36,387 nucleotides of DNA, taken from assembly GCA_016840065.1 (NCBI GenBank), contig JAEOTB010000042.1, forward strand, positions 1 to 36,387. Direction: 5' to 3'. Source of the stretch: Candidatus Hermodarchaeota archaeon (GTDB lineage Archaea; Asgardarchaeota; Hermodarchaeia; Hermodarchaeales; Hermodarchaeaceae). The translations under genes and the position numbers were made by a program. Numbering within the stretch: position 1 is the stretch's first letter; each line of letters starts with the position of its first letter. The notes below the pieces were generated by a model that made no database searches, had not been told where the DNA came from, and saw nothing but the letters and a program-made list of their open reading frames with translations. Below, piece after piece: positions 14,861 through 24,214 of the stretch.

Positions 14861-17800
14861 CTAGTCAGTTACTTTTGGTTCGCTTTCAATCCAGTAGTCG
14901 TGCTCCGGTTCTCTTGCAGTCTTGCCTTTTGACGGTCCTCGTCGTCTGATGTTGACCATGACCACCACGGCAACGATGGCAACAATAGCAGCAAAAACTA
15001 CTATTATGACCAGCAGAGTTGGGTCAAAGCCTCCATCGCCACCTGTGACAACCATGTCGAGAGCGGTTGTGTAGATGCCAAAGGAGGGGTCATTGTCAAT
15101 GGAGTGACCATCCCAATTCAAGAAACTGCTGAGCATGAAGAATAGGGTGCCACTTATCTCCCAGCTCGCAACGGTAGTACCATCGGAGGCCTGATACATC
15201 GCGGAGAAAGCACCGAGTGGAACTGTGGCTGCAGAGCAATTGTAGATTCCTCCATCGCCACCCCAGAGGTACTCTTGCCCGCCCATCTGTATTTGTGCGA
15301 AGGTTCTACCCTCTGCACCGAAGGAATACATATCACCTATTTCGCTGTCGTCGTTGTTTGTGCCCACAGGCGTGTCATCCACACTGTATTCAGTGTAAGT
15401 CGACGTGGACAGATCGCCAAAGTACGCAATGCAAAGGCTGCGTCCTTCAAGAACCGCGTCTTCAAAGTGGTGCAAGGTCCAATCGCCAATGTATTGGTCC
15501 ACCTTGATGCTGATCAGATTGTTGTTGGGGTCAGGATTAGCTGTAGAGTTGGCAAGATGAACGTTATAGTTGACATCAAAGGCCATCTCATCGATTGTTG
15601 CAGAGGAAAGGGTGTAGTCGAAGGCTGAAGCGTTCAGCCCAGCAATACTATCGGGTGAGTTGTAGTAGTCGTAGCAGCTGTGAATTCTGGAGGAAGCAGT
15701 TGTATGGACAGGGTAGAGGGTTCCGTTAACATCGAAGATCCGGACACCAAAGTTAATATCTTGATCAAAGTCCAAGTCCACGACTAGGGTTTGTGTTCCA
15801 CTCGATTCCGTGGAGCCGAAAGGCATTGTGAACTCGATGTCATCAACATTATCGATGAGGAAGTAGTGGGTTACCTCGTCAGAGCCCACGAATCCGTCCT
15901 GAACTGTGAAATCTGGTATCCCGTTTCCGCCATCGATTGTAGTATTGTCAGTGAATAGCAGCAGTCCAGCGTATTGAGAGTGGAATCGTGCCCAACTGGT
16001 TGAATTGTTGCTGGTGGCTAATTCGAACCGTTGCATTTGTCCAAAGCCGAACCATGAGCATTCCCAGGTATTGTCTTCGAGCCACCAGTACTTGTCCTGG
16101 AGGTCGGACCAAGAATAGTTTCTCGCAAAGCATGCGACACCGTTGTAGCCTAGAGCGGGTATTTGTTCCCCAAGGTCCTGCCAGACAAGGTCTTGTATTG
16201 TAGTCATTTCGGTCGCATTTACTGGTGACATGTCATCAGCGTGGTACCAGTAGAATTTAGCATCCCAAGTGTAGGTCATGGTATCAGTTACCAGTCCCAT
16301 CCAATTCGTAGAGTTGAACTCATCGCCAACATCTTCTGGACCTGGTGTTGGATCGAAGACTATGTGAACTACTAGGGAGTCTACTTCTCGTCGGATTTCA
16401 TCATGCCATGTGGAGACTTGTTTGACGAAGTATTGGTCGTCGAGAGTTTCCAAATCGCCGTCTAGGTCTAGTGCTCCATTGTCGCTGATTGCCCACACTT
16501 CTGGAACCCAGGTGTAAACGCTGCCAAGGACAAATGTTGATGGCGTCCAGTAGGTCTTTGCGCCTAACCCGAGCCAGTAAGTGAAGTTGGCTGCGAGTTC
16601 CCAAGAACCAGTCTGGTTTGTCCATATGCTTTGGTTTTGATAGACGTCGAAGTACCCCCAGTACCTAGCCTCGGGTGCGCTGGGTAGGAACTCTACTTGC
16701 AATCCGAAGTAGGATTGGTCTTCTCCAAGTTCATAGACGACATTATTAGCATTCACCAAGTCAGGTAACCCAGAGTATGAGTCCTGAGAAGTATAGTTCA
16801 CCAATGTAGAGGAGTAGATATCGTAGGTCGCGTTCACCAAATTGCAGTATTGACCAATCACCGTCTTTGTGTCGAGATTGATGATAACCTGGATTGTGAC
16901 ACTTGTCAACCAGTTGTGCGTAGTATTGGCATGATTAGAATATCCGTAGAGAACATAGGCTGCATAGCTAGTGTTTAGGTCTTCACGGATGAAGGTGTCT
17001 GGATAGCCTAGATGTGAGGCGTTAAAGGGATCGCCTTTCTTTTCGATTCTTTCTATGGGAGCGTAGATGTCGATGGAGACATTGAACCAGTCGTTGTAGC
17101 CTAGTTGGTTGACGAATGCGTCACTGGGGTGGTCGATTAGATATCCATCGAGTATGATATCGTGGAGCGCAAGGATGGTTCCGTCTGAACGTTGGAATTC
17201 GTAGCCCGGCTCACCAGGGACACCGTCAATGTTTTGTGTGCTCCAATGGCGAGGCTGCCAAGCATATATTCGGAATGTCGTGCCGTAGTCGTCGCCCAGA
17301 TAGTTGGGATCTAATAGACCAGGAGTGGAAGTTGAGCCGCCGCCCGAGTTGTCTGTTGTGTTGGCGAGGTGTATGCCACGCGCACAGACGTTTGTTGTAA
17401 AGTTTGTATACCAACGTACTTTGTAGGGATTTACCAGGCCGCTGGTAGCAGCGTCGAAGTCGACAAAGTAAGTGATATTAGTATTATCTACATAGGGTAT
17501 GTCGTAACCTACCCATTGTCCGTAGCTACCACCATAATCCTGCCAGACCCAAGTCCGGTTGTAGTAGAAGATGAAGGCTTCTGATGTGTCGGTTGACTGA
17601 TTGTAATAGAAGCCCAAGTGAGGTGGTTGAGGTACCTCGTGGGAGGTCCATGTTGTGGTTGGGATGTGTGAATAATCTGGATAGGTCCAGGTCATATTCC
17701 TCCAGTAGGACTGCTGTTCCCAGGAGGCGACTTGTCCTATCTCAAAAGCGGCAAATCCAATTTCTTGGTCCATCACCATCTCAAAGATAACGGTTTCATT

Positions 17801-18577
17801 AGCGTCAGCATACCTGATTGTGTCTAGGGCCTCATTGAGGATACTGAAATCATATTTTGGTGGTTTTTGCCACATCCACCACTGATCTCCAAGAGCACAT
17901 TCTAGGGCAATTGGAGGCATTGGAACTTGGCCCGTCATGCCGTAGTTGTACCAGCTCGGAGTAAAGGTATTGCTGGCATTATCCGTTGCATAGGCCCAAG
18001 TTTGATAGACACCGATAGGTGCTGATGTGTTGAAGCCTCCTGTGAAACTAACATTCAGGAGATGTGAGTCAGCTGTGACGTCGCAGCTAGCAGGGTAGAT
18101 ATTGAAGAATGCTGCAGGGTCACTAGAAGAGGACGCTGTGCTGTCGTAGATACCGCTGAAAACATGCCATGTATTACTTGGAGCGTGATAAAACATGTGA
18201 AACCGTGCATGGGTTCCTTCGGTTTCAAATGATGCGCCAACTACAGCAATTTCCAGTTCTGTTGAACCTTCAAAGAAGCGCTGGGGAATCATCAATGTGA
18301 ATGTTAGGGGGCTTCCTCGACCGGCCCAGTAGTTACCCTCCTCGATATTGATTCCACTCTCGTTAATTATCACTAGCTTCATTGTTTCGCCAAAGACCCA
18401 CTTCTCATAGTTGCAATCCCAGGTGTATTCCTCTGATTCCTGTATGTGTCTCCAACCAACGTGGAGAAGAGGATTGCTTGAAGGTGCTGTGGTTTGAGCA
18501 AGAACCATTGGTGGGATTGTTGCGATACTCACTAGTAACAGTAGAGAGATACTGAGTATACTCGTTATTTTCTTCAT
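14861..18577 (-). CDS. Large Trp-rich membrane-anchored surface protein 2
   Basis: A 1238-residue paralog of surface protein 1. Same plan: signal peptide (MKKITSILSISLLLLVS, cleavage near VLA-QT), long ectodomain rich in Trp/Tyr and N-x-S/T sequons, aspartate-rich turns (LDLDGDLETLDDQ; NGIPDFTVQDGFVGSDE), membrane helix (about 1185-1210), basic stop-transfer (NIRRRG), and a cytoplasmic tail with DYWIES followed by EPKVTD. The last 400 residues of the ectodomain align nearly gap-free with paralog 1 (shared blocks NPDPNNNLI, KVDQYIGDWTLHHF, SIDNDPSFGIYTTALDM). The N-terminal thirds share only scattered blocks, suggesting outward-facing diversification. It is probably a cell-surface coat or adhesin. 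It has its own promoter and terminator, so the two can be expressed separately. Confidence 0.85.
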   Translation of the reverse strand: MKKITSILSISLLLLVSIATIPPMVLAQTTAPSSNPLLHVGWRHIQESEEYTWDCNYEKWVFGETMKLVIINESGINIEEGNYWAGRGSPLTFTLMIPQRFFEGSTELEIAVVGASFETEGTHARFHMFYHAPSNTWHVFSGIYDSTASSSSDPAAFFNIYPASCDVTADSHLLNVSFTGGFNTSAPIGVYQTWAYATDNASNTFTPSWYNYGMTGQVPMPPIALECALGDQWWMWQKPPKYDFSILNEALDTIRYADANETVIFEMVMDQEIGFAAFEIGQVASWEQQSYWRNMTWTYPDYSHIPTTTWTSHEVPQPPHLGFYYNQSTDTSEAFIFYYNRTWVWQDYGGSYGQWVGYDIPYVDNTNITYFVDFDAATSGLVNPYKVRWYTNFTTNVCARGIHLANTTDNSGGGSTSTPGLLDPNYLGDDYGTTFRIYAWQPRHWSTQNIDGVPGEPGYEFQRSDGTILALHDIILDGYLIDHPSDAFVNQLGYNDWFNVSIDIYAPIERIEKKGDPFNASHLGYPDTFIREDLNTSYAAYVLYGYSNHANTTHNWLTSVTIQVIINLDTKTVIGQYCNLVNATYDIYSSTLVNYTSQDSYSGLPDLVNANNVVYELGEDQSYFGLQVEFLPSAPEARYWGYFDVYQNQSIWTNQTGSWELAANFTYWLGLGAKTYWTPSTFVLGSVYTWVPEVWAISDNGALDLDGDLETLDDQYFVKQVSTWHDEIRREVDSLVVHIVFDPTPGPEDVGDEFNSTNWMGLVTDTMTYTWDAKFYWYHADDMSPVNATEMTTIQDLVWQDLGEQIPALGYNGVACFARNYSWSDLQDKYWWLEDNTWECSWFGFGQMQRFELATSNNSTSWARFHSQYAGLLLFTDNTTIDGGNGIPDFTVQDGFVGSDEVTHYFLIDNVDDIEFTMPFGSTESSGTQTLVVDLDFDQDINFGVRIFDVNGTLYPVHTTASSRIHSCYDYYNSPDSIAGLNASAFDYTLSSATIDEMAFDVNYNVHLANSTANPDPNNNLISIKVDQYIGDWTLHHFEDAVLEGRSLCIAYFGDLSTSTYTEYSVDDTPVGTNNDDSEIGDMYSFGAEGRTFAQIQMGGQEYLWGGDGGIYNCSAATVPLGAFSAMYQASDGTTVASWEISGTLFFMLSSFLNWDGHSIDNDPSFGIYTTALDMVVTGGDGGFDPTLLVIIVVFAAIVAIVAVVVMVNIRRRGPSKGKTAREPEHDYWIESEPKVTD

Positions 18578-18626
18578 GATAGAATCCCCTTAGGGACTAA
18601 TTTCTCCTTCTAGATTGTATTCCGCC

Positions 18627-18635
18627 ATTTTTAAC
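18627..18635 (-). promoter_or_regulatory. TATA-like box of surface gene 2
   Basis: GTTAAAAAT on the minus strand, about 52 nt before the ATG. A perfect inverted repeat, ATTGCGA-GAA-TCGCAAT (18668-18684), lies 33 nt upstream and shares its TCGCAAT half with the promoter of surface gene 1. Confidence 0.45.
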
Positions 18636-18667
18636 GGTAGGAATTCCGAACACGATTAACAGAAAAT

Positions 18668-18684
18668 ATTGCGAGAATCGCAAT
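18668..18684. promoter_or_regulatory. Inverted repeat, operator-like, between divergent genes
   Basis: Perfect 7-bp arms ATTGCGA and TCGCAAT around GAA. It lies between surface gene 2 (minus) and the VWA gene (plus). A single TCGCAAT half-site lies at the equivalent position before surface gene 1 (14728-14734). It could bind a dimeric regulator of the surface genes. Confidence 0.4.
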
Positions 18685-18812
18685 GGATGAAAGAACCCAC
18701 AAATAAACACCAGATTCAACAAGAATCGGGCTAGAAGACGACAGGCTTATGTACGCGTTTTTCAGAAGCAACTTTGTATCCTAGTCAAATAAAGACGGGG
18801 GATTCCAATAAC

Positions 18813-20435
18813 ATGTTTAAAACAAGCTCAACATACTTTCCACAAGAAACAAAGCTCCTCAAGGGAATGCCTTGGGTGGGTCGCATCAGCTTCGGTGACC
18901 TTGTAGAGAAGGTCGAAGAAATCGCAACCAAGCCCATCATGTGCAATTCCTGTGGGGGAGCTCTGACTAACCCAGGCATCATACAGATTGACCCCAGTAA
19001 GGGCAAATATTTTCTCTGCGAGTTCTGCGGAACCATGAATATCATTCCGAAGGACTTGATGCCCGGAGCCGACATTTCAGAATTCATGCTTGGTCGGCTA
19101 ACTGGTACCGCAAAACCCATCACCGAAGACACACTTCTTGCTGTCATCGACGTCTCTGGGTCAATGAGTGGCGGAAAACTCGAAGCAGTAAAGGAATCAC
19201 TAATCCGAACCATCACCGACTTGGGTGTTAACCAGCCTGACACAACATTCGGATTGATTACTTTCACAACCGACGTTATGATCCACGACGAAGAGATGAA
19301 GGAAATCCTGAGACTATCAGGAGATACAAGATACAGTGTCAAGGAAATCACCAAGAAAGTCGAGAAGGCTCTTGGTAAAATCAAGTTCAAGCCACTGAAG
19401 AAGACAAGGAAAAAGTGGGTAGAAGGCATTGAGAAACTTCGCCATCAGAGCGCTACCGCACTCGGTCCTGCAATGGTCGCAGCATATGTCCTTATGAAGA
19501 AGCGAGGTGGACGCGTCATCCTCCTCACCGACGGGCTCGCCAATGAAGGTGTCGGACGACTTGAAGGAGGCTCCAGCCAAGAGGGCGCAAAGCTCTATGA
19601 GAACCTGGCTGCAGAAGCAGCAAACGCAAGCATAATCGTTGACGTAGTCGGTATCAAGGACCCCAGCGCCTTCATGGCACTAGAAGCCCTAGCTATAATG
19701 TCGATGGAGACCGGTGGCACTATGTTCTATGCTGATAGAAGTGACCTTGCTTCAGCCCTTGGAACTAGCTCTAGGGAGAAAATCGTTGCCCGTGGAGTAC
19801 GACTACGAGTTATCACACCGAAAGGTGTAGAGATAGCTGAAGTCAGTGGGTTGGGTGCTCCCAAACCCGAAGCGGTTCGTGAAGGACTCCGTCTGGGATC
19901 AGTCACCGCTGACCGTGAGGTTTACGTACGCTTGGCCCCCAAGCGCAAAATGAAGGTGGACGAGATTCCCATCCAACTTCAGGTCTCCTACACGGATGAA
20001 GACGGAGCGCAGCGGATGCGTGTCTTCACCCGGCGTGTCAAAGTCACTAAAGAAGCTGACCAGATTGTCGAAACCATGGATGCTGAGTTGCCTACCACCT
20101 TTGCCGTCCAAAGGGCTGGTGAGGAACAGTATCGTGGTGATGTTCGCCGTAGCCAAGAAATCCTAGAAGAGGCGCAGAGAGCCATGGAATCTGCGGGTGC
20201 CAGCGCACCTCCTGCACTAGCTAAAGCTATGAGGAGGGCTAGTCGCGTCCTTGAAAGGGAGGCTGAGGAAGCTGAAGAAGTGGCGGTGCGTCAGAAGGCC
20301 GAATCAGCTCGGCGAGCACCGATGCGGGCAAAACAAGTGGCTGCCATCGCCGACGAAGACGCCGCCGGAAGCATGCAGCGTGCCCGAAGCTCCAGTAAAG
20401 CCCTCTTCGAAAATGCTGAAGAGGAAGAGGAATAG
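18813..20435 (+). CDS. Zinc-ribbon / von Willebrand A domain protein
   Basis: A 540-residue protein. Residues 40-75 hold a zinc ribbon (C44, C47, C69, C72). Residues 105-300 form a VWA domain with an intact MIDAS (D113-x-S115-x-S117 in VIDVSGSMSG; later LLTDGLANEG). A beta-rich region follows (about 310-430), then an Ala/Glu/Arg-rich helical, probably coiled-coil tail to the end. There is no signal peptide or membrane segment, so it is cytosolic. VWA proteins bind partners through a metal ion; many work with AAA+ ATPases, but none is adjacent. The start is ATG 18813, with GGGGGA about 10 nt upstream; TTG 18774 lacks a site. A strong terminator follows. Partner unknown. Confidence 0.85.
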   Translation: MFKTSSTYFPQETKLLKGMPWVGRISFGDLVEKVEEIATKPIMCNSCGGALTNPGIIQIDPSKGKYFLCEFCGTMNIIPKDLMPGADISEFMLGRLTGTAKPITEDTLLAVIDVSGSMSGGKLEAVKESLIRTITDLGVNQPDTTFGLITFTTDVMIHDEEMKEILRLSGDTRYSVKEITKKVEKALGKIKFKPLKKTRKKWVEGIEKLRHQSATALGPAMVAAYVLMKKRGGRVILLTDGLANEGVGRLEGGSSQEGAKLYENLAAEAANASIIVDVVGIKDPSAFMALEALAIMSMETGGTMFYADRSDLASALGTSSREKIVARGVRLRVITPKGVEIAEVSGLGAPKPEAVREGLRLGSVTADREVYVRLAPKRKMKVDEIPIQLQVSYTDEDGAQRMRVFTRRVKVTKEADQIVETMDAELPTTFAVQRAGEEQYRGDVRRSQEILEEAQRAMESAGASAPPALAKAMRRASRVLEREAEEAEEVAVRQKAESARRAPMRAKQVAAIADEDAAGSMQRARSSSKALFENAEEEEE

Positions 20436-20464
20436 CAGACACTGCTATTGACAGTTAAACATTC

Positions 20465-20504
20465 TCTCCGCTGCTTTGTGGCGGCGGAGACTCCTTCTTT
20501 TTTT
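20465..20504 (+). terminator. Terminator of the VWA gene
   Basis: A 10-bp stem, TCTCCGCTGC / GCGGCGGAGA (one G-T pair), with a 6-nt loop, followed by CTCC and then a T-rich run (TTCTTTTTTT). It lies 30 nt past the stop. Confidence 0.75.
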
Positions 20505-20522
20505 CGCCCACCGATTCCTAGG

Positions 20523-21698
20523 CTAGAAACGTTCCATAATAGGCTTGTATTGCTTGAAGAGGTAGCGGGAGATTACATAACGCTGAATCTGACTGGTCCC
20601 TTCATAAATCTGGTATAGTTTAGCATCGCGGAAGAGTTTCTGGATGGGGTATTGTTCCAGATAACCTTTGCCGCCATAGATTTGCAGGGCATCTGTGACA
20701 ATGCGCATCGCGTCTTCAGCCCCAACAAGTTTGGCACAGCTCGAGATGACATTAGAGAGGTGCTGTTCTGCCTTTTGGTCTACGAGCCAGGCTGCTTTCC
20801 AGGTAAGCAGACGCATGGCTTCAATCCTAGCGTACATCTCAGCAATCATCTGTTGAATAGCTTGGAAGCTGGAGATTTTGTGTTCAAAGGCTTCCCGCTG
20901 CTTCGCGTAATTAATCGCATACTCCATTGCTGACCGAGCAAGACCGGTAGCCATGGCTCCGATGGCAGGGCGGGTGTGAACGAAGGTCATCATAGCTAGC
21001 ATGAATCCCATCCCCTCACCACCCAAGAGGTTGTCTTTAGGAACACGCGCATTTCGTAAAACGACGGCGGCAGTATCGGAAGCACGATGCCCCAGTTTCT
21101 TAAGGGGCTTACCTGTGGAGACCCCCTCTGTGTCCTGGGGGACAATGAAGGCGCATAGCCCATTGTGCCGCTTGGTGCCTTTGAGGCGAGCAAAGATTAC
21201 GTAAAGGTCAGCGAAGTTCCCGTTTGTGATCCAGAACTTGCTTCCATTGAGGATGTAGTCGTCACCGTCTCGTTCACAGGTTGATTTAATGCCTGCAACG
21301 TCTGAGCCCATCCCAGACTCGCTGGTCGCGAAGGACACGAAGCGTAACTTCTCTGTTAGGAAAGGGAGCCATTTTTCTTTCTGGGCTTGGCTTCCCCCAA
21401 TGATTATGGGGGATGCTCCAAGGTCGTTGACATAGATTGAGGTGGTCATCCCTGCACAGGCAGCCGCCATCTCTTCAACAACGAGCACAGAATCCAATGA
21501 ACCGTGACCAGGACCACCGTATTCCTTGGGTATACCGAGATTCATGAGCCCTGCTTTGTGGGCTTTCGCTATGACCCCTCGGGGGAATTTACCGGTCTTG
21601 TCATACTGAGCAGATACCGGGAGAACTTCATCGAGAGCGAATTTCCTTGCCTTTTCTTGGAGTTTATTCTGCTCCTCTGTAAGTTGAAACCCAATCAT
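20523..21698 (-). CDS. Acyl-CoA dehydrogenase
   Basis: A 391-residue FAD-dependent acyl-CoA dehydrogenase that oxidises acyl-CoA to 2-enoyl-CoA and passes electrons to electron-transfer flavoprotein. Visible: N-terminal helical domain (FQLTEEQNKLQEKARKFA), FAD/substrate loop SFATSESGMGSDVAGIKS, WITNG, and the catalytic glutamate E366 in IYEGTSQIQR, placed as in short/medium-chain and butyryl-CoA dehydrogenases. The start is ATG 21698 with GGAGG 9 nt upstream; the 30-residue longer frame to 21788 is unlikely. No ETF, thiolase or CoA ligase genes are near, so chain length and pathway (fatty or amino-acid derived) cannot be told. Confidence 0.93.
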   Translation of the reverse strand: MIGFQLTEEQNKLQEKARKFALDEVLPVSAQYDKTGKFPRGVIAKAHKAGLMNLGIPKEYGGPGHGSLDSVLVVEEMAAACAGMTTSIYVNDLGASPIIIGGSQAQKEKWLPFLTEKLRFVSFATSESGMGSDVAGIKSTCERDGDDYILNGSKFWITNGNFADLYVIFARLKGTKRHNGLCAFIVPQDTEGVSTGKPLKKLGHRASDTAAVVLRNARVPKDNLLGGEGMGFMLAMMTFVHTRPAIGAMATGLARSAMEYAINYAKQREAFEHKISSFQAIQQMIAEMYARIEAMRLLTWKAAWLVDQKAEQHLSNVISSCAKLVGAEDAMRIVTDALQIYGGKGYLEQYPIQKLFRDAKLYQIYEGTSQIQRYVISRYLFKQYKPIMERF

Positions 21699-21841
21699 GA
21701 TATTTAGCCTCCTTCCCTGTAAATCCCTTTTGCAAGTATTTGAGTTAAACTCTCTTACTAAGGAGTCGTTGTCTGCCTTATGCGACATCGTTTTAGGCGG
21801 CAGGCTCTCTAAGGAGCTAGCTTCCTAAAGAGGTGAGAATG

Positions 21842-23695
21842 ATGCCTGAGAAGGGTCAGCCAACTGAATTCGCTGGTGACAGTTCCTTTGAAGAGACACC
21901 ACCTCTGAAGTCTAAGCGAATTCTTACAGCAAGAGGTATATGCCTCGCAATTTTCCTTAATATCGTATACACATTAATCAATGCCTATCTCGGGCTTAAC
22001 TTCGGTATGGGGATGGGCTTTGGCATCATCACCGTGCTTGTAGCATATGTCCTCTTTAACCGTAGAGGCGAAGGCAGTAATCGCCAAGAAGTCACCACTG
22101 CGATGGTTGCATCGACAGGCTTCGTTATGTACTATCTGCTATCCTTGTCAATCTACATCCAAGCCTACGTACCTGGTGCTAATCTGCCCTGGTGGTTGGT
22201 ACCCTCTCAAGATGTTCTTCTCTATGGTAGTATACTGGACCCAGCTTGGATTGTCCCGGTTATTTTTCATTTCGTGTTTGTGATTGCTGGAACACTACTG
22301 GGAATAGTAATCGCCCTAGCTCTCAGTGAGTTGGTTCTTGCACGGAAGAAGTCGGTTTTTCCCTTCTACACAGCCAGCGGTGTGACCATCGATACCTGTT
22401 TCCAGTCAGAAACCGAGTCACGGTTTATGTTCAAATGGCTGGGGATTGGGGTTCTCCTGACCTTCATCCAGGGGATTATCAACCTCCTTGTTGAACCCTT
22501 TGGGTACAGCGCCACCGACTGGGACTTCACCCCCTTTCTTCCGACCGGTTTCGCTTTAGGGTTTATGCTGAACATCAGCCTAATGGCGGTTAGTTACATC
22601 ATTGACCCCAAAGTTTCCATTACACTGCTTTTCGCAGGTATCATCACCTATCTGGTCCTTGCACCCCTTCTGACCGTAACGGGGCTGTTTGTGCCACCTC
22701 CTTCACCCACTGGCATGGATTTTTACTTTGATTTCCTCTTCAATTTCTCTCTTAGCCCAGCCTTAGGCATGATGCTGCTCAGCAGCTTCGTTGTCCTCGG
22801 TATCCACAAACTCCGAGCTCGCCTAAAAACCAAAGAAGAGATTGATCCTGAACCTAAATCCGAAATCCGTGACAGTCTAGGCTTTGGTGAATACACCCAG
22901 CAGTTTTTCCGAGGGCTTGGTAAAAAACCGAAGCTGGGTGTTTCCGCCCTACTCCTTCTTGCCTTCTTCGTTATACTCACTGTTGTTGTTGATCTTTTCT
23001 CACCCTATCCCTTCTGGATTAGTATAGTAATTGCCCTTTTCCTTATGATACCTGTGGCAGTCATTGATGTGTATATTCTAATCAAGTTCGTCGGTGAAGC
23101 AGGACTCGGAATGGGAATCCAGCGGCTGGCCTTCTACGAGGTACCCCTTGCCTCTGTAGGCCTTTCTGGTTACTTGCCCTTTCTAGCTTACCCCCGGCTG
23201 AATCCCTTCGCTACGACCGATCTTCTCGGGAACCTGAAGATAGGGGAAATTACAGGCACCCCCAAAGGGGCAATCTTGAAAGCGCAGCTTCTGAAAATCC
23301 TGCCTGGCAGCATTACGAGCATAATCTTTGTCTTGGCTGCGTGGTACTTCGTCGGTTTCCCCAGCGAATCCTTCCCAGCAATCGGGGTGCTCCAGAGCTA
23401 TGCTATCGTGACCCTCTTTGCAACTTGGGGCGTTGGAATCAACCTTGTGACTTTCCTCGTTGGGGGCCTATTAGTTGGGGTTCTCGCCGCTTTCGCTCCC
23501 ATCTCGTCCCTCGGTGTTGCTCTAGCGATGTTCCTCCCACCCTCTTACTTTATCCCCTTCTCCTTTGGTGGGTTCATCCGCATCTACAGTGATCGCAAGT
23601 TAGGAAAGAAGTGGTTCCAGGAGCGAGGACAAATCATCGCTATCGGCTTTATTGCAGGGGCTGCCATCACACAAGTAATCATGGCATTCCTCTAA
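21842..23695 (+). CDS. OPT-superfamily-like membrane transporter
   Basis: About 617 residues with roughly 14 hydrophobic segments and a short charged N-terminal tail. The first membrane region (NAYLGLNFGMGMGFGIITVL) resembles the opening NAYLGL-x-x-GM block of oligopeptide-transporter (OPT) superfamily proteins; the length also fits. OPT proteins import peptides, siderophore complexes or other chelates using ion gradients; the substrate here is unknown. A charged cytoplasmic loop lies in the middle (about 338-370, KTKEEIDPEPKSE). GAGGTGA at 21830-21836 fits ATG 21842 best; GTG 21833 overlaps it and ATG 21839 is too close. The small C_GCAxxG_C_C gene starts 17 nt downstream, suggesting co-transcription. 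Confidence 0.65.
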   Translation: MPEKGQPTEFAGDSSFEETPPLKSKRILTARGICLAIFLNIVYTLINAYLGLNFGMGMGFGIITVLVAYVLFNRRGEGSNRQEVTTAMVASTGFVMYYLLSLSIYIQAYVPGANLPWWLVPSQDVLLYGSILDPAWIVPVIFHFVFVIAGTLLGIVIALALSELVLARKKSVFPFYTASGVTIDTCFQSETESRFMFKWLGIGVLLTFIQGIINLLVEPFGYSATDWDFTPFLPTGFALGFMLNISLMAVSYIIDPKVSITLLFAGIITYLVLAPLLTVTGLFVPPPSPTGMDFYFDFLFNFSLSPALGMMLLSSFVVLGIHKLRARLKTKEEIDPEPKSEIRDSLGFGEYTQQFFRGLGKKPKLGVSALLLLAFFVILTVVVDLFSPYPFWISIVIALFLMIPVAVIDVYILIKFVGEAGLGMGIQRLAFYEVPLASVGLSGYLPFLAYPRLNPFATTDLLGNLKIGEITGTPKGAILKAQLLKILPGSITSIIFVLAAWYFVGFPSESFPAIGVLQSYAIVTLFATWGVGINLVTFLVGGLLVGVLAAFAPISSLGVALAMFLPPSYFIPFSFGGFIRIYSDRKLGKKWFQERGQIIAIGFIAGAAITQVIMAFL

Positions 23696-23712
23696 TTGTA
23701 GATGATTTCAAC

Positions 23713-24168
23713 ATGTTGTCTAAAGAAGAAACGGTAAGGTTGTCGGCGGGATATGCCGAGAGGGGATTCCTCTGCTCTGAAGCTGTGCTGCTGGCTCTGA
23801 GTAAATATCAAGAAATCAAAACTGACATCATTCCTCGGATCGCCACAGGCTTTGGCGCAGGAATCGGTCGAATAGGTGAAGTGTGTGGTGCTTTCACAGG
23901 AGGCGTGATGGGCCTGGGGCTCAAGTACGGAAGAGTAAAAGTTAGCATGGATCCCGCTGAACGCCCTGTTCACTGGTTTGCCACCGAACTTGTAAAACAA
24001 TTCAAGGCAGAGTTTGGTCACCTCCGTTGCCGAGACCTGCTAGGGTTGGATGTGTCGAGTAGGGAGGCACTGAAGAGGTATCGTGAGCAGAAGATGTGGG
24101 AGAATCAGTGTCGTGAATACATCAAGACAACGACAAGCTTAGCTTATGAGATTCTCCAGAAAGAGTAA
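23713..24168 (+). CDS. C_GCAxxG_C_C family redox-type protein
   Basis: A 151-residue protein of the family named for its cysteine pattern. Visible: C21 (GFLCSEAVLLAL), GFGAGIGRIGEVCGAFTGGVMGLGL with C58 in CGAFTGG, a cysteine in HLRCRDLLGLD, and a final cysteine in NQCREYI. All four signature cysteines are in order. The family is common in anaerobes; it may bind a metal or do thiol chemistry, but no activity is established. The start is ATG 23713, where the family homology begins; an open frame extends upstream but overlaps the transporter gene. It probably shares a transcript with that gene. The ribosome binding site is weak. Confidence 0.8.
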   Translation: MLSKEETVRLSAGYAERGFLCSEAVLLALSKYQEIKTDIIPRIATGFGAGIGRIGEVCGAFTGGVMGLGLKYGRVKVSMDPAERPVHWFATELVKQFKAEFGHLRCRDLLGLDVSSREALKRYREQKMWENQCREYIKTTTSLAYEILQKE

Positions 24169-24183
24169 GGGCTCTACTGGAAA

Positions 24184-24195
24184 CATTTATTTATG
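24184..24195 (+). promoter_or_regulatory. TATA-like box before a candidate RNA
   Basis: CATTTATTTATG is TATA-like and would place transcription start near 24215, right at the base of the 24217-24262 hairpin. This spacing is the main reason to consider an RNA gene here. Confidence 0.35.
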
Positions 24196-24214
24196 TCCGT
24201 TTGTTTTTTGGCAG

